Below are positions 8,867-17,455 of a stretch of DNA of 64,000 bases, one piece after another. The DNA is taken from the NCBI GenBank assembly GCA_023701385.1, contig JAMPXC010000001.1, forward strand, positions 1 to 64,000, given 5' to 3'. This DNA is from Pseudobdellovibrio sp. Its GTDB lineage: Bacteria; Bdellovibrionota; Bdellovibrionia; Bdellovibrionales; Bdellovibrionaceae. Position numbers and translations under genes: made by a program. How positions within the stretch are numbered: position 1 is the first letter of the stretch; each line of letters opens with the position of its first letter. Below the pieces are notes generated by a model that was not told where the DNA came from, did not search any database, and worked only from the letters and a program-made list of their open reading frames with translations.

Positions 8867-10087
8867 ATGTCTTTCTTAGCTCCGCAAGAACAGTTAGAAA
8901 TTATCAAGCACGGAACAGTTGATTTTATTTCTGAAGCTGACTTTCTAAAAAAACTTAAAAAGTCGAAAGAAACAAATAAGCCGCTTCGTATTAAGTTGGG
9001 TGCTGATCCAAACCGCCCAGATATTCATTTAGGCCACACGGTAGTGATCAATAAGCTTAAGATCCTTCAAGATCTTGGGCATCATATTCAATTTTTAATC
9101 GGGGATTTCACAGCCTTAATCGGAGATCCTACGGGTAAAAATACAACGCGTCCTATTTTATCTCGTGAAGAGATCGAAGAAAACGCGAAGTCGTATGCAA
9201 CGCAAATTTTCAAAATTTTAGATCCAGACAAAACTGAAATCGTTTACAACTCGGCTTGGCTATTAAAATTAACATCGATTGATTTTATTAAACTGGCAGC
9301 TCAATGTACGGTAGCTCAAATGATTGAGCGTGATGATTTTACGAAACGTTATAAAGCGGGAACACCGATTTCATTACATGAATTTATGTATCCGCTTTGC
9401 CAAGGTTATGACTCTGTGGCAATGGAAACAGATTTAGAGCTTGGCGGTACAGATCAAAAATTTAACTTATTAATGGGCCGAACATTACAGGGTTCTTACA
9501 ATCAAGAGCCACAATGTATTTTAACAATGCCAATTCTAGAAGGCTTAGACGGCGTTAATAAAATGTCTAAGTCTTTAGATAACTACATCGGTGTGAACGA
9601 ATCTCCTAAAGACATGTTCGGTAAAACGATGCGTGTGTCTGATGAGTTGATGTTTAGATATTACGAACTATTAACTGATTTACGCCCGAATGAGGTAGCC
9701 CAGTTAAAAGCAGATGTTGAATCTAAGAAAAAACACCCACGCGAAGTGAAAGTAAACTTAGCTAAATTTTTAGTGGCGCGTTTTCACTCACAAGCAGCTG
9801 CGCAAGCCGCTGAAGATGAATTTAATAGAATCTTCGTTGATAAAGGTCTACCTGATCAAATCGACGATTTTAAAATTAAAACACAAAGTATTGGTTTAGT
9901 TCAGTTAATGACTTTAACTGGAATGACAGCGTCTAATGGTGAAGCTACACGCCTGGTTGCGGGTGGCGGTGTTAGTATTGACCAAGAAAAAGTGTCAGAC
10001 TCAAAACTAAAACTAGATCTTAAAGCGGGGGAGTCATTCGTACTTCGCGCCGGTAAGAAAAAGTTTATTAAGATTGTGGTGGAATAA
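8867..10087 (+). CDS. tyrS: Tyrosyl-tRNA synthetase
   Basis: Class I aminoacyl-tRNA synthetase charging tRNA-Tyr. The 406-residue protein has the HIGH-type motif DIHLGHT (about residue 53), the class signature LGADPNRPD, the tyrosine-pocket segment [14 protein letters not shown], the KMSKS motif (about 231), and a C-terminal S4 RNA-binding domain (about 335-406, with [17 protein letters not shown]). This is the TyrZ-like length class. It starts 3 bases after rny and its stop TAA abuts the ATG of the ferredoxin gene, so the three genes are almost certainly co-transcribed. Confidence 0.96.
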   Translation: MSFLAPQEQLEIIKHGTVDFISEADFLKKLKKSKETNKPLRIKLGADPNRPDIHLGHTVVINKLKILQDLGHHIQFLIGDFTALIGDPTGKNTTRPILSREEIEENAKSYATQIFKILDPDKTEIVYNSAWLLKLTSIDFIKLAAQCTVAQMIERDDFTKRYKAGTPISLHEFMYPLCQGYDSVAMETDLELGGTDQKFNLLMGRTLQGSYNQEPQCILTMPILEGLDGVNKMSKSLDNYIGVNESPKDMFGKTMRVSDELMFRYYELLTDLRPNEVAQLKADVESKKKHPREVKVNLAKFLVARFHSQAAAQAAEDEFNRIFVDKGLPDQIDDFKIKTQSIGLVQLMTLTGMTASNGEATRLVAGGGVSIDQEKVSDSKLKLDLKAGESFVLRAGKKKFIKIVVE

Positions 10088-10486
10088 ATGCGTATCAAGT
10101 TTTTACCTTCGGGCGTTGAAATTCCAGTAGATCCTTCAAAAAGTTTATTGCAGTTAGCAACTGAAAATGGCGTTAAGATTAAATCGATTTGTGGTGGCGT
10201 GGCTTCGTGCTCTGAATGCCGTGTGAAAATCGTTGAAGGTACGCACTGTGTACCAGAGCCTTCTAAAGCCGAACTAAATTTAATCGGTACCTCATACTTT
10301 TTAGATGGTCGCCGTTTAGCTTGTCAGGTTCGTTGTTTTGGCTCGATCACTGTTGATCTGACTGAACAATTAAATAAAGCCGACACACAAAAGAAAATTA
10401 AAGGTATGAAAATCAAAGATCAAAAAGAGATTCATGCTAAGCAAGATACAATGATTCTGACTGAATCAAAGGATCAAAAAAAGTAG
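10088..10486 (+). CDS. 2Fe-2S ferredoxin
   Basis: Plant-type 2Fe-2S ferredoxin domain of about 95 residues with a Lys-rich tail (132 residues in total). Cluster ligands are visible as C35, C41 and C44 (CGGVASCSEC, a C-x5-C-x2-C pattern) and C79 in RRLACQVR. It probably carries single electrons in the cytoplasm; the redox partner is not encoded nearby. The C-terminal 30 residues (KKIKGMKIKDQKE and on) are highly charged and outside the fold. The ATG follows the tyrS stop directly, with GGTGGA in the tyrS end as the likely ribosome binding site. Confidence 0.9.
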   Translation: MRIKFLPSGVEIPVDPSKSLLQLATENGVKIKSICGGVASCSECRVKIVEGTHCVPEPSKAELNLIGTSYFLDGRRLACQVRCFGSITVDLTEQLNKADTQKKIKGMKIKDQKEIHAKQDTMILTESKDQKK

Positions 10487-10495
10487 GACATAATT

Positions 10496-11011
10496 ATGAC
10501 GATTTCAGTTTTTGAAGTAATAATTCCACAATTTGTTCTTTCACTTAAAGCTTTATGTCATATTTTACAAAAAGCTGAAAAATACGCAGAAGCAAAGAAG
10601 ATTAAGCCTTCAGTGATCTTACAATCACGTTTGGCTTTAGATATGTTTCCGTTCTATCGCCAAGTGCAGATTGCCACAGACAATGCAAAAGGCTGCGCGG
10701 CTCGCTTAACAGGTATTGTAGCTCCCACGTTTGAAGATAACGAACAAAATTTTCAAGAGCTGCAAGAGCGTATTCAAAAAACGATTTCTTACTTAGAAAC
10801 AATTAAGCCTGAAAACTTTCAAGGGTTCGAAGCTAAAAAAGCTGAGTTTCCTTGGTACCCGGGAAAATACCTTCAAGGTAAAGATTATTTAATTCAGCAC
10901 GCGCTTCCGAATTATTACTTTCACGTCACTACAGCCTACGCGATCTTACGTTCGCACGGTGTAGAACTTGGTAAAGGTGATTATTTAGGAAACCAGAATT
11001 GGCACAGCTAG
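10496..11011 (+). CDS. DUF1993 family protein
   Basis: A 171-residue protein matching the DUF1993 pattern: the N-terminal helix ISVFEVIIPQFVLSLKALCHILQKAEKYAE, then LALDMFPFYRQVQIATDNAKGCAARLTG, and a C-terminal YYFHVTTAYAILRSHGVELGKGDYLG. The family is related to the DinB-like four-helix fold and has no assigned reaction. An ATG with AGGAC upstream starts 9 bases after the ferredoxin stop, so it probably ends the rny-tyrS-fdx operon. A hairpin repeat follows immediately after the stop. Confidence 0.88.
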   Translation: MTISVFEVIIPQFVLSLKALCHILQKAEKYAEAKKIKPSVILQSRLALDMFPFYRQVQIATDNAKGCAARLTGIVAPTFEDNEQNFQELQERIQKTISYLETIKPENFQGFEAKKAEFPWYPGKYLQGKDYLIQHALPNYYFHVTTAYAILRSHGVELGKGDYLGNQNWHS

Positions 11012-11047
11012 TTTTGATTCGCTTCCAGCGAACCTTATTCTAAAGGA
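11012..11047. repeat. Hairpin direct repeat, copy 1
   Basis: A 36-base unit with a perfect stem TTCGCT-TCC-AGCGAA. It recurs at 11243-11278 with 3 mismatches, in the same orientation. The two copies bracket the small CPxCG gene. They may be a dispersed REP-like element or part of a duplicated regulatory/terminator sequence; there is no strong T-run. Confidence 0.8.
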
Positions 11048-11050
11048 TCG

Positions 11051-11243
11051 TTAGCCGTAGGCTTTGTCGATGGTGAAGTTTTTGACTTTGCCGTTGATAG
11101 CCTTCGTAGGTAAGTTGGATCGGGTTACAGCAGACCTCGCAGTCTTCAACATAGGTTTGTGCCCCTTCTTCAGAAACATCCAATAACATCGAGATTTTCT
11201 CCAGACAGTACGGACATTTAAAAAATTTTTCGACCTCTTCCAT
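11051..11243 (-). pseudogene. CPxCG-type zinc-ribbon protein, probable frameshift near C-terminus
   Basis: A small Cys-rich protein: MEEVEKFFKCPYCLEKISM..., then VEDCEVCCNPIQLTYEGY. CPYC and CEVCC match the CPxCG-related family of about 60-70 residues. In the initiating frame the tail becomes a Gln/Arg-rich stretch that stops at 11040. One base away, the frame ends as NGKVKNFTIDKAYG at 11051, which looks like the normal beta-strand end of this family. The shift would occur near 11085-11095. It may be a real mutation, a sequencing error or simply a divergent tail. The initiator ATG lies at 11241-11243; no clear Shine-Dalgarno sequence is visible. It is transcribed opposite to its neighbours and flanked by the two hairpin repeats. 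Confidence 0.6.
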
Positions 11244-11278
11244 TTTAATTCGCTTCCAGCGAACCCTATTCTAAAGGG
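11243..11278. repeat. Hairpin direct repeat, copy 2
   Basis: Second copy of the unit at 11012-11047, again with the perfect TTCGCT-TCC-AGCGAA stem; 33 of 36 bases match. It sits in the leader of the minus-strand CPxCG gene, so that gene and its copy-1 tail look like one duplicated segment boundary. Confidence 0.8.
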
Positions 11279-11414
11279 GGCGCTTCTACGTATTATATCG
11301 AAACACATATGTTATGTCGTGAAGTGACATTCGACGTCGTCGTATCAGGAGCTAAACAATATTTTGGCGTTATAAGCAATTTACGGGGTTTGAGACGGTC
11401 GATAGATTGCTCTA

Positions 11415-12773
11415 ATGAATAAGCCTATGGGTAAATTAGCTTTATTATCAGTTGTTTATGGTTTTGTAGCCTTAATCGGTTTCACTCAACAAGCGCACGC
11501 ACAAGCGATGTGTGTGAATCTATTTCCGCAAGATCCTGCGGCCGGTATCTTTGCTAAAATGTCTGAGCTTGAACGCAGCGAATACACCGCTGAATTTAAA
11601 AAATTCGATCAAAAAATCCGTAACTTAGAAAAACGTATTCGTAAATACAGCGAATTAACAGGATCAGAAACAAACCGTTCAATGGTTGAAGCTGAAAACT
11701 ACGCTGGTAAAATCAAAGACCAAGTTCGTTTAGGTTTAACAGCGAAAGTTTTAGAGAAGGTTGGACCGTTATTTAAGCGGTACGAAGTAGATATTCGTTT
11801 GGCTGAGAAATTAAAAAACGAAATCGCTTATTTACGCCAGTACGAAGCCCGCGAAGCTTCACCAGCTAAAAAAGAAGAAATTCAAAAGCTGATCAAAGGT
11901 AAGCAGGCCGAAAAAAATGTTTTAGATAAACATATCGGTCAAAACTACTATCGTTATATTTCTTTAAAAGAAGCTTTAAATCAAATGTCGAATTCAAAAC
12001 TTCCAGTTGTCGCTGAACGTGCGCAAACCGTTCTAGCAGAGCTTGAGGCTTTAGCTACAAACCATGCTTTATCGTACAACATGCAATTTAAAAAATTCTC
12101 TATCGAAGAAGTAAAGCGCTACGTGCAATCAAATATCAGAACACAGCATGCATTACTTAAAAAAGCTGCGGTGGATGAGTTTTTCTTAATGTTACGTTTA
12201 ATGACGTTCAGTGGTCCGATCGTAAACGGTTTAAAATCTGTGTTATATAAAATTCCAGAAAAAATCGTGATGGGCCCGTTTATGGTTCCAGCCCGTAAAG
12301 TGATTTCTGAAGCCTTTCAAGTGGGGTACACAAAACACTTACGCAGCACTTACTTAGAAGATATTGAAATGATTATCGAAGCGAAGTCTCCGGTTGAACA
12401 GTATGAATTACTACGTTCACTGAATGTAAAATCAGAAAGACCTAACGAGCTTATCGAATTATTCTCACGCGTAGTTGAAAATACAGAAGAGTGGGAGGCG
12501 ATTAAGTCAGTATCGGCAACTAAAGCTACAGAAAATGAGCGTTACAAACTATTTCATGAGCAAATCATGGAAGCCGATAAAGCGGCTTTAACTAAAGATG
12601 CATTTCCTTTGTATTATCAAGAATCAGGTGCTAACTCTTTCGGTAAAATTATCTTAGGCAGTTACGTGGCTGGTTATATGGGTAATAAATATTTAGAAGC
12701 TCATCCAGAGATGGTGCATTCTTTCTTTGATGGCTTAAACCAATTCACAACGGCGATTCAAAGTTTATTTTAA
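11415..12773 (+). CDS. Secreted protein of unknown function, CVxLF type
   Basis: A 452-residue protein with a signal peptide (about residues 1-30, ending in AHAQA) and a mature N-terminus reading MCVNLF. The body is alpha-helical and charged, with probable coiled coil at about 45-75 and 120-190. Near the C-terminus a hydrophobic stretch (GKIILGSYVAGYMGNKYL) could be membrane-associated. I recognise no family. The same CVxLF motif directly after the signal peptide recurs in the gene at 61984-63288, although the rest of the two proteins does not align clearly by eye. A strong terminator follows the stop. Confidence 0.8.
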   Translation: MNKPMGKLALLSVVYGFVALIGFTQQAHAQAMCVNLFPQDPAAGIFAKMSELERSEYTAEFKKFDQKIRNLEKRIRKYSELTGSETNRSMVEAENYAGKIKDQVRLGLTAKVLEKVGPLFKRYEVDIRLAEKLKNEIAYLRQYEAREASPAKKEEIQKLIKGKQAEKNVLDKHIGQNYYRYISLKEALNQMSNSKLPVVAERAQTVLAELEALATNHALSYNMQFKKFSIEEVKRYVQSNIRTQHALLKKAAVDEFFLMLRLMTFSGPIVNGLKSVLYKIPEKIVMGPFMVPARKVISEAFQVGYTKHLRSTYLEDIEMIIEAKSPVEQYELLRSLNVKSERPNELIELFSRVVENTEEWEAIKSVSATKATENERYKLFHEQIMEADKAALTKDAFPLYYQESGANSFGKIILGSYVAGYMGNKYLEAHPEMVHSFFDGLNQFTTAIQSLF

Positions 12774-12794
12774 TTTCAGAACAAAAACAAAAAT

Positions 12795-12824
12795 AAAAAG
12801 GGAGCTTGTTAAGCTCCCTTTTTA
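12795..12824. terminator. Bidirectional intrinsic terminator
   Basis: Perfect stem GGGAGCTT-GTT-AAGCTCCC flanked by A-run and T-run, between the convergent genes ending at 12773 (+) and 12826 (-). It can serve both strands. Confidence 0.92.
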
Positions 12825-12825
12825 T

Positions 12826-13113
12826 TTATTCGCTGGCATCTGATTCATTACGGAATTCTGGAGGAGGCCCACCAGGTCTGCCACCTTTAGGATGCTTTAT
12901 GCCTTTGCCTTCAAGGCATGTTTTCATAGCCTCGTGTTGTTCTTTCGTTGGACGCTCGCCAGATTCGCGGTCAGGCATTCCAACTTCTTCCGCGCAAGCT
13001 TCAAACGCGGCTTTTGTTTCTTCGTCCATCTGTGGGCCTTTGTGAGCACGCGCATAAGCGATAGATAACATTAAGCTCGAAATTAACAGTGTTTGTGTGA
13101 TGAATGATTTCAT
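12826..13113 (-). CDS. Small secreted two-cysteine protein
   Basis: A 95-residue protein with a signal peptide (MKSFITQTLLISSLMLSIAYARA) and a hydrophilic mature part. Two motifs of similar spacing, AFEACAEEVGMP and AMKTCLEGKGIKHP, place two cysteines about 33 residues apart, followed by a Pro/Gly-rich tail (GGRPGGPPPEF). The ribosome binding site AAGGAGT lies about 8 bases before the ATG. I know of similar short secreted proteins in Bdellovibrio-like genomes but no function. It is divergent from the low-complexity protein/two-component operon; the Pro/Gly tail resembles the insert in that kinase's sensor region, which may be coincidence. Confidence 0.82.
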   Translation of the reverse strand: MKSFITQTLLISSLMLSIAYARAHKGPQMDEETKAAFEACAEEVGMPDRESGERPTKEQHEAMKTCLEGKGIKHPKGGRPGGPPPEFRNESDASE

Positions 13114-13299
13114 CTGAAACTCCTTTGGTTGTTGTAGGTCCAGAATAAAGCCCGAATGTTGAAGGAATATGGAGAAAACAAAAACTTAGGTCCAGTAAAT
13201 CAGGACCATTTTGAGACAAAATTCAAATCTTTCTGGAATTCACAATTCTTCCACATTGTTTTCGTAATCTGTAGGCGTCTACTAACGATGGGAAAGTTT

Positions 13300-15135
13300 A
13301 TGAATAAATGGATCACTTCAATCATGCTGATGCTTCCTTTAACAAGTGTGGCGCAATATGGATATAGCGCCTACGGTTACGCCAATGCAGGCCTTCAAGG
13401 TTCTGGTTATTGGGGTGGTCAACAAAACTGCGGGTATCAAGTCAGTCAAAATACCGGTGGCAAATCGCAGGGCCAACAAAAAGAAAAAGCTGACAGTCGC
13501 TTAATAGAACTAAAAAAAGAAAAATCTGCTAAAGAGCTTGATAAAAAGCGTGCTGAAAAAGAAATGGAATTGGCTGCCAAAAAACTTGAAAGAGTTTTTG
13601 ATTCAGAAATTTTAGATTTCTTATTAGAAGTGCATATCCAAAAAGGTAATACCTGCGCTGATTATAAAACTTTTCCAGGTAATCGTTGTGGCCAACAACA
13701 AGTTTCACAAACGGGATCAACAGCAGTGGGTGAAGGCACAGTGAGCGAAGATGGAGGCCAAGTGATTACACCAGCCACTCAAGTTGTATCGGCAGTAGAT
13801 TGTGAAGGTAAAGAAGAGGTTCCTGAAAAATTACAAGCTAAATGGACAAGACAAGGTGGCGGTTATTGTAACGCTAACACGCGTAGCTCGGGAGGTTCAG
13901 TATCAGCGGCGATCTGCAGCGATACTTCACTTAGAAACAGTGACCGTAAAAGTTCGGCACAATCTTCTGATTGCAGTAAGCAATTAGCTAATTACAGAAA
14001 ATTTCGTATTAAGCGCGACGAAGCTCAGGCAAAAATCGAACGTATTGAAGATGAGATCGAAGATCGTCAGTACGCGATTGCTGACGAAAAAGAGCGCGCA
14101 TCTTTAGATGGTCAAAGCCGTATGGCAAAAACAGAAGCCGACTGTGAAGAGTGCGGTATGATGGACCGTGATGGTGGTGGTGGCGAAAAAAAATCAAATC
14201 GTGACTGGGTAAGCACTTTAGGAAATATCGGTCTTGGTCTTGGTTTAGCTTATGTAGGTAAACAGTACGATGATCGTAACGCGGAATATTCGGCTCAATT
14301 AGGTTACCCTCCACAAACAGGTTACCCAACAGCGGTGTCGTTAGGCTTACCTTATATTTTAAATGGCGTGTACGGCTCAGTGAATGGAGCAAACGGCCAA
14401 GGTTCAATGGGTTGTGGAAATTCAATGTCGATGATGAATGGCATGGGCAATAACATGTACGGTATGGGTAACATGAGCGGCATGGGGCAAATGAGCGGCG
14501 CGTTTGGTTATCCACAAAGTATGTACGGTCAAAATCCTTACGGTGGTGGCATGTACACAATGGGTTACAATCCCTATATGAATGGCTACGGAAACCAAAA
14601 TCTTTATGGAAGTAACGGTTATGGAATGATGGCAAACGGCATGATGAATGGCTATGGCACGATGATGAACGGTTACGGCACGATGACCGGTGGTATGGCT
14701 AATTACGGAATCAACGGAAATATGTCGAACTACGGCTTAGGTACGATGAGCAACAACTACCAAAGTCAAATGTTAGCGCTCCAGTACCAACAGCAAATGT
14801 CGCAGTATCAAATGCAATATTATCAACAGCAATATCAAGCGCAAATGCAACAGTATCAACAACAGCAGCAGGTAACCCAACAATCACAGCAGTTGCAGCA
14901 AGAAATTTATAACTTACAGATGCGTTTGCAAAATTTGTATACGGGCAGTTACTATAATAACGGAACGTCAACAAGTGGTTTGACGGCAACCGGTGGCTAT
15001 TACGGAACAACATACGGCACGTCAACTTACGGAACCACAACAGCGCCAACGTGGATTCCAGGTTCGACAAGCACGATTTATTCGACAACACCAACTTATT
15101 ACAATACCACGACAACAACTGTTAACGGGCGCTAA
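13300..15135 (+). CDS. Exported low-complexity Gly/Met/Tyr/Gln-rich protein
   Basis: About 611 residues from the ATG at 13300, which gives a clean signal peptide (MNKWITSIMLMLPLTSVAQ). A farther upstream in-frame start at 13156 would put a long non-signal leader in front. The mature protein has a charged coiled-coil stretch (about residues 60-105), a Cys-containing middle (CADYKTFPGNRCG, CEECGMM), a hydrophobic Gly segment (LGNIGLGLGLAYVG), then a long tail of MYGMGN/GMGQM-like repeats, a Gln/Tyr block (about 485-545) and a Thr/Ser/Tyr-rich end. This composition suggests a surface or self-assembling protein; no family is recognised. The two-component genes start 10 bases downstream. Confidence 0.78.
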   Translation: MNKWITSIMLMLPLTSVAQYGYSAYGYANAGLQGSGYWGGQQNCGYQVSQNTGGKSQGQQKEKADSRLIELKKEKSAKELDKKRAEKEMELAAKKLERVFDSEILDFLLEVHIQKGNTCADYKTFPGNRCGQQQVSQTGSTAVGEGTVSEDGGQVITPATQVVSAVDCEGKEEVPEKLQAKWTRQGGGYCNANTRSSGGSVSAAICSDTSLRNSDRKSSAQSSDCSKQLANYRKFRIKRDEAQAKIERIEDEIEDRQYAIADEKERASLDGQSRMAKTEADCEECGMMDRDGGGGEKKSNRDWVSTLGNIGLGLGLAYVGKQYDDRNAEYSAQLGYPPQTGYPTAVSLGLPYILNGVYGSVNGANGQGSMGCGNSMSMMNGMGNNMYGMGNMSGMGQMSGAFGYPQSMYGQNPYGGGMYTMGYNPYMNGYGNQNLYGSNGYGMMANGMMNGYGTMMNGYGTMTGGMANYGINGNMSNYGLGTMSNNYQSQMLALQYQQQMSQYQMQYYQQQYQAQMQQYQQQQQVTQQSQQLQQEIYNLQMRLQNLYTGSYYNNGTSTSGLTATGGYYGTTYGTSTYGTTTAPTWIPGSTSTIYSTTPTYYNTTTTTVNGR

Positions 15136-15145
15136 TTAGGTTTTT

Positions 15146-15817
15146 ATGTTTGTACAAATTGTTGAAGATGATCCCATTTTAGCCAGAGCCTTACAAGTGA
15201 ACCTAGAACTTGAAGGCCACCGTGTTGTTTTAAACAACACGCTAGAATCTGCAAAAAAACAATTGCAGGAATCGTCTTTGGATTTTGTGATTTTAGATTT
15301 AGGTTTACCTGACGGATCAGGCTTTAGTTACTTAGAAAAAATTAAAAACGAATTTTCACATATTCCGGTTATTATTTTGTCAGCTCAGTCTGACGAAGAT
15401 TCGGTCGTTAAAGGTTTAACGATGGGAGCCAATGACTTCGTTAAAAAACCTTACAGCTACAAAGAGTTAGCGGCGCGTATGCAAGTGGTTTTAAAAAAGC
15501 CAACAGCAAAAACGAATGTGGTTGAATTTGGTGGCGTCAAAGTTTTTGAGCAAGACCGATTAGTTAAATACAACGATGTCGTGATTGATTTTAACCGCCG
15601 TGAATTTGATATTTTCTTCTATATGATGAAAAATGCAGAACGCATTATTTCACGTGATTCATTGTTACAGTTTTTAGATAAAGAATCAGAAATTTTTGAC
15701 CGCACGATTGATTCTCATATTAGTCATCTGCGCAAAAATTTAAAAAAACATGCCGTTGATAGTATCAAAATTTCATCAGTCTATGGTTTAGGCTACAGAT
15801 TGGAAAAAAATGATTAA
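15146..15817 (+). CDS. OmpR-family response regulator
   Basis: A 223-residue two-domain regulator. The receiver domain has acidic residues D8/D9, the phospho-acceptor D51 in VILDLGLPDGSG and the conserved Lys in FVKKPYS (about 105). The winged-helix DNA-binding domain follows (about 130-220): FNRREFDIFFYMM, RIISRDSLLQFL, the recognition helix DRTIDSHISHLRKNL, and VYGLGYRL. It is a transcription factor, probably phosphorylated by the kinase encoded next, whose start overlaps by 8 bases. It follows the low-complexity secreted protein by 10 bases, suggesting one operon; targets are unknown. Confidence 0.94.
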   Translation: MFVQIVEDDPILARALQVNLELEGHRVVLNNTLESAKKQLQESSLDFVILDLGLPDGSGFSYLEKIKNEFSHIPVIILSAQSDEDSVVKGLTMGANDFVKKPYSYKELAARMQVVLKKPTAKTNVVEFGGVKVFEQDRLVKYNDVVIDFNRREFDIFFYMMKNAERIISRDSLLQFLDKESEIFDRTIDSHISHLRKNLKKHAVDSIKISSVYGLGYRLEKND

Positions 15818-17393
15818 ACATAAGGTCTTCCGCGAATATTTTCTTTTAGCTTCGGTGATTTTGATCTTAACGATCTTCTTAGGTTTTTTTATTTCTCGCT
15901 TTGTGGCTGAAAGTTTTAAACCTGAGCGCCAACAGGCACAGCGAGAGATAATGCCGCCGTTATTTTTAGGTAAGACTATTGATCATCTAAATTATCCGAC
16001 AAAGTTAGAAGCGATCCGCGCGATGGAATCCTTCCATGATAAAAACATGGGCCCCAAACCAAGCTTGATTCTAATTAACGACCAACGTGAAATTCTGTAC
16101 GGCGAAGCTGAAATTCCAAAAGTGGATCTTCCATCAGCAGAAATTTTAGCTTCATTAGTAAATGATTATGATTTTAAATTCTATGGTGAAAAAATCGAAC
16201 ACCGTCCTCCGCCCCCTCCAGGCTTAGAAGGCCCAGGTGGTCCCCCAGGTCCACCTCCAGGTGGTGGGCCGGGTGGCCTCGGAGGCCCAGGCGGCCCGAT
16301 GATGCCGAAGCAAAAATCGGTGATCAAACTTAAAGACGTAGCAAACGATGCCAGCAAATATTATTTAATTATTTTGCCACCAAACCCTAAAATATTCGAG
16401 CTGCCAAAAGGTATGGCGCGTGTGATGCCAATTCTTGGGATTGGTTCATTGGTTTTATCATTACTCATCGGTGTGGGATTAACCTTATTTGTGATTTATT
16501 TATCGGTGCGCAAAAAAGTTCGTGATGCCGATTTTGTGATTTCAGAATTACACAAAGGAAACTTAAAAGCGCGTTTTGCTATCGACAGAAACGATGAGTT
16601 CGGTCAAGCCATGCTTCGCTTTAACCAAATGGCCGATGAGATTGAACATTTAGTCAGTCATTTAAAAAGCGTTGAAGTGTCTCGTCGTAAGTTACTTCAA
16701 GAGCTGGCGCATGATTTAAGAACGCCGATCGCTTCACTTAAAACTTTACTTGAAACACTTGAGATGAGCAGTGCCAAGTTAGATGAAAAAACAAAGTCTG
16801 AACTTTTATCTCTTTCAAATAAAGAAATTAATTATTTCGCACGTCTTGTTGAAGACTTATTAGTGTTATCGCAAGTCGATGAACCGAAATACAGTTCAGC
16901 TACAAGTGGTGTACCGGTAGCGCAGCTTCTGCAGGAAGAAATCTACGATATTGAACTTAAAAATCCTTTGAAAAAGATCAACTTTAAATCTGACTTTGCA
17001 GAAGGCGAACTGCTGATTCAGGGTGATGCAAAACTTTTAAAGCGTATGTTGCGAAATGCTTTAGAAAACTCAGTTTCGTTTGCCCGCAGTGAACTTTGGG
17101 TTTCAATAAATGATTTAGGGAATGGTAGTTACAGTATTACGGTGGCAGATAATGGCCAAGGGTTTAGACCAGATGATCTGTCTCATTTCGGTGAACGTCG
17201 CATTACACGCCAAATTATCGATGGCGGTGGGCATGGTCGTGTATCGGTGGGTCTTGGTTCAGTGATTATGAAAAAGATCTGCGAAGTTCATGGGGGTGAA
17301 TTAAGAGCGGATAATCGCATTGATGAAACAGGTGTGATCAAAGGGGCTATTATTTCATTTAGATTTTCAGGGCATAACCTAAAAAATTCTTAA
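15810..17393 (+). CDS. Sensor histidine kinase with Pro/Gly-rich periplasmic insert
   Basis: A 527-residue membrane kinase. TM1 is at about 10-32 and TM2 at about 205-232, enclosing a periplasmic sensor region of about 170 residues. That region contains a striking Pro/Gly insert (RPPPPPGLEGPGGPPGPPPG and onward, about 131-168), collagen-like in composition. Then come a HAMP domain, HisKA with H301 in ELAHDLRTPIASL, and HATPase with N-box MLRNALENS, G1 VADNGQGF and GLGSVIMKKICEVHGG. It overlaps the regulator gene by 8 bases. The ligand is unknown; the insert is unusual for OmpR-type kinases. A strong terminator follows. Confidence 0.94.
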   Translation: MIKHKVFREYFLLASVILILTIFLGFFISRFVAESFKPERQQAQREIMPPLFLGKTIDHLNYPTKLEAIRAMESFHDKNMGPKPSLILINDQREILYGEAEIPKVDLPSAEILASLVNDYDFKFYGEKIEHRPPPPPGLEGPGGPPGPPPGGGPGGLGGPGGPMMPKQKSVIKLKDVANDASKYYLIILPPNPKIFELPKGMARVMPILGIGSLVLSLLIGVGLTLFVIYLSVRKKVRDADFVISELHKGNLKARFAIDRNDEFGQAMLRFNQMADEIEHLVSHLKSVEVSRRKLLQELAHDLRTPIASLKTLLETLEMSSAKLDEKTKSELLSLSNKEINYFARLVEDLLVLSQVDEPKYSSATSGVPVAQLLQEEIYDIELKNPLKKINFKSDFAEGELLIQGDAKLLKRMLRNALENSVSFARSELWVSINDLGNGSYSITVADNGQGFRPDDLSHFGERRITRQIIDGGGHGRVSVGLGSVIMKKICEVHGGELRADNRIDETGVIKGAIISFRFSGHNLKNS

Positions 17394-17397
17394 GCCG

Positions 17398-17438
17398 AAA
17401 ATGAAAAAGGAGAGTAGTTAACTCTCCTTTTTCATTTT
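17398..17438. terminator. Bidirectional terminator with 18-bp stem
   Basis: Perfect 18-bp inverted repeat (AAAATGAAAAAGGAGAGT and its complement) around an AGTTA loop, between the kinase gene (+) and the helicase gene (-). A and T runs make it work in both directions. Confidence 0.93.
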
Positions 17439-17455
17439 TAATATGTAATTAAAAA

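Noticed and set aside
12806-13045. Plus-strand frame opposite the small secreted protein
   Set aside because: The minus-strand gene has a signal peptide and AAGGAGT; the plus frame has neither.
13156-13299. Upstream extension of the low-complexity protein
   Set aside because: The extra residues precede a good signal peptide and have no clear ribosome binding site; the ATG at 13300 is preferred.
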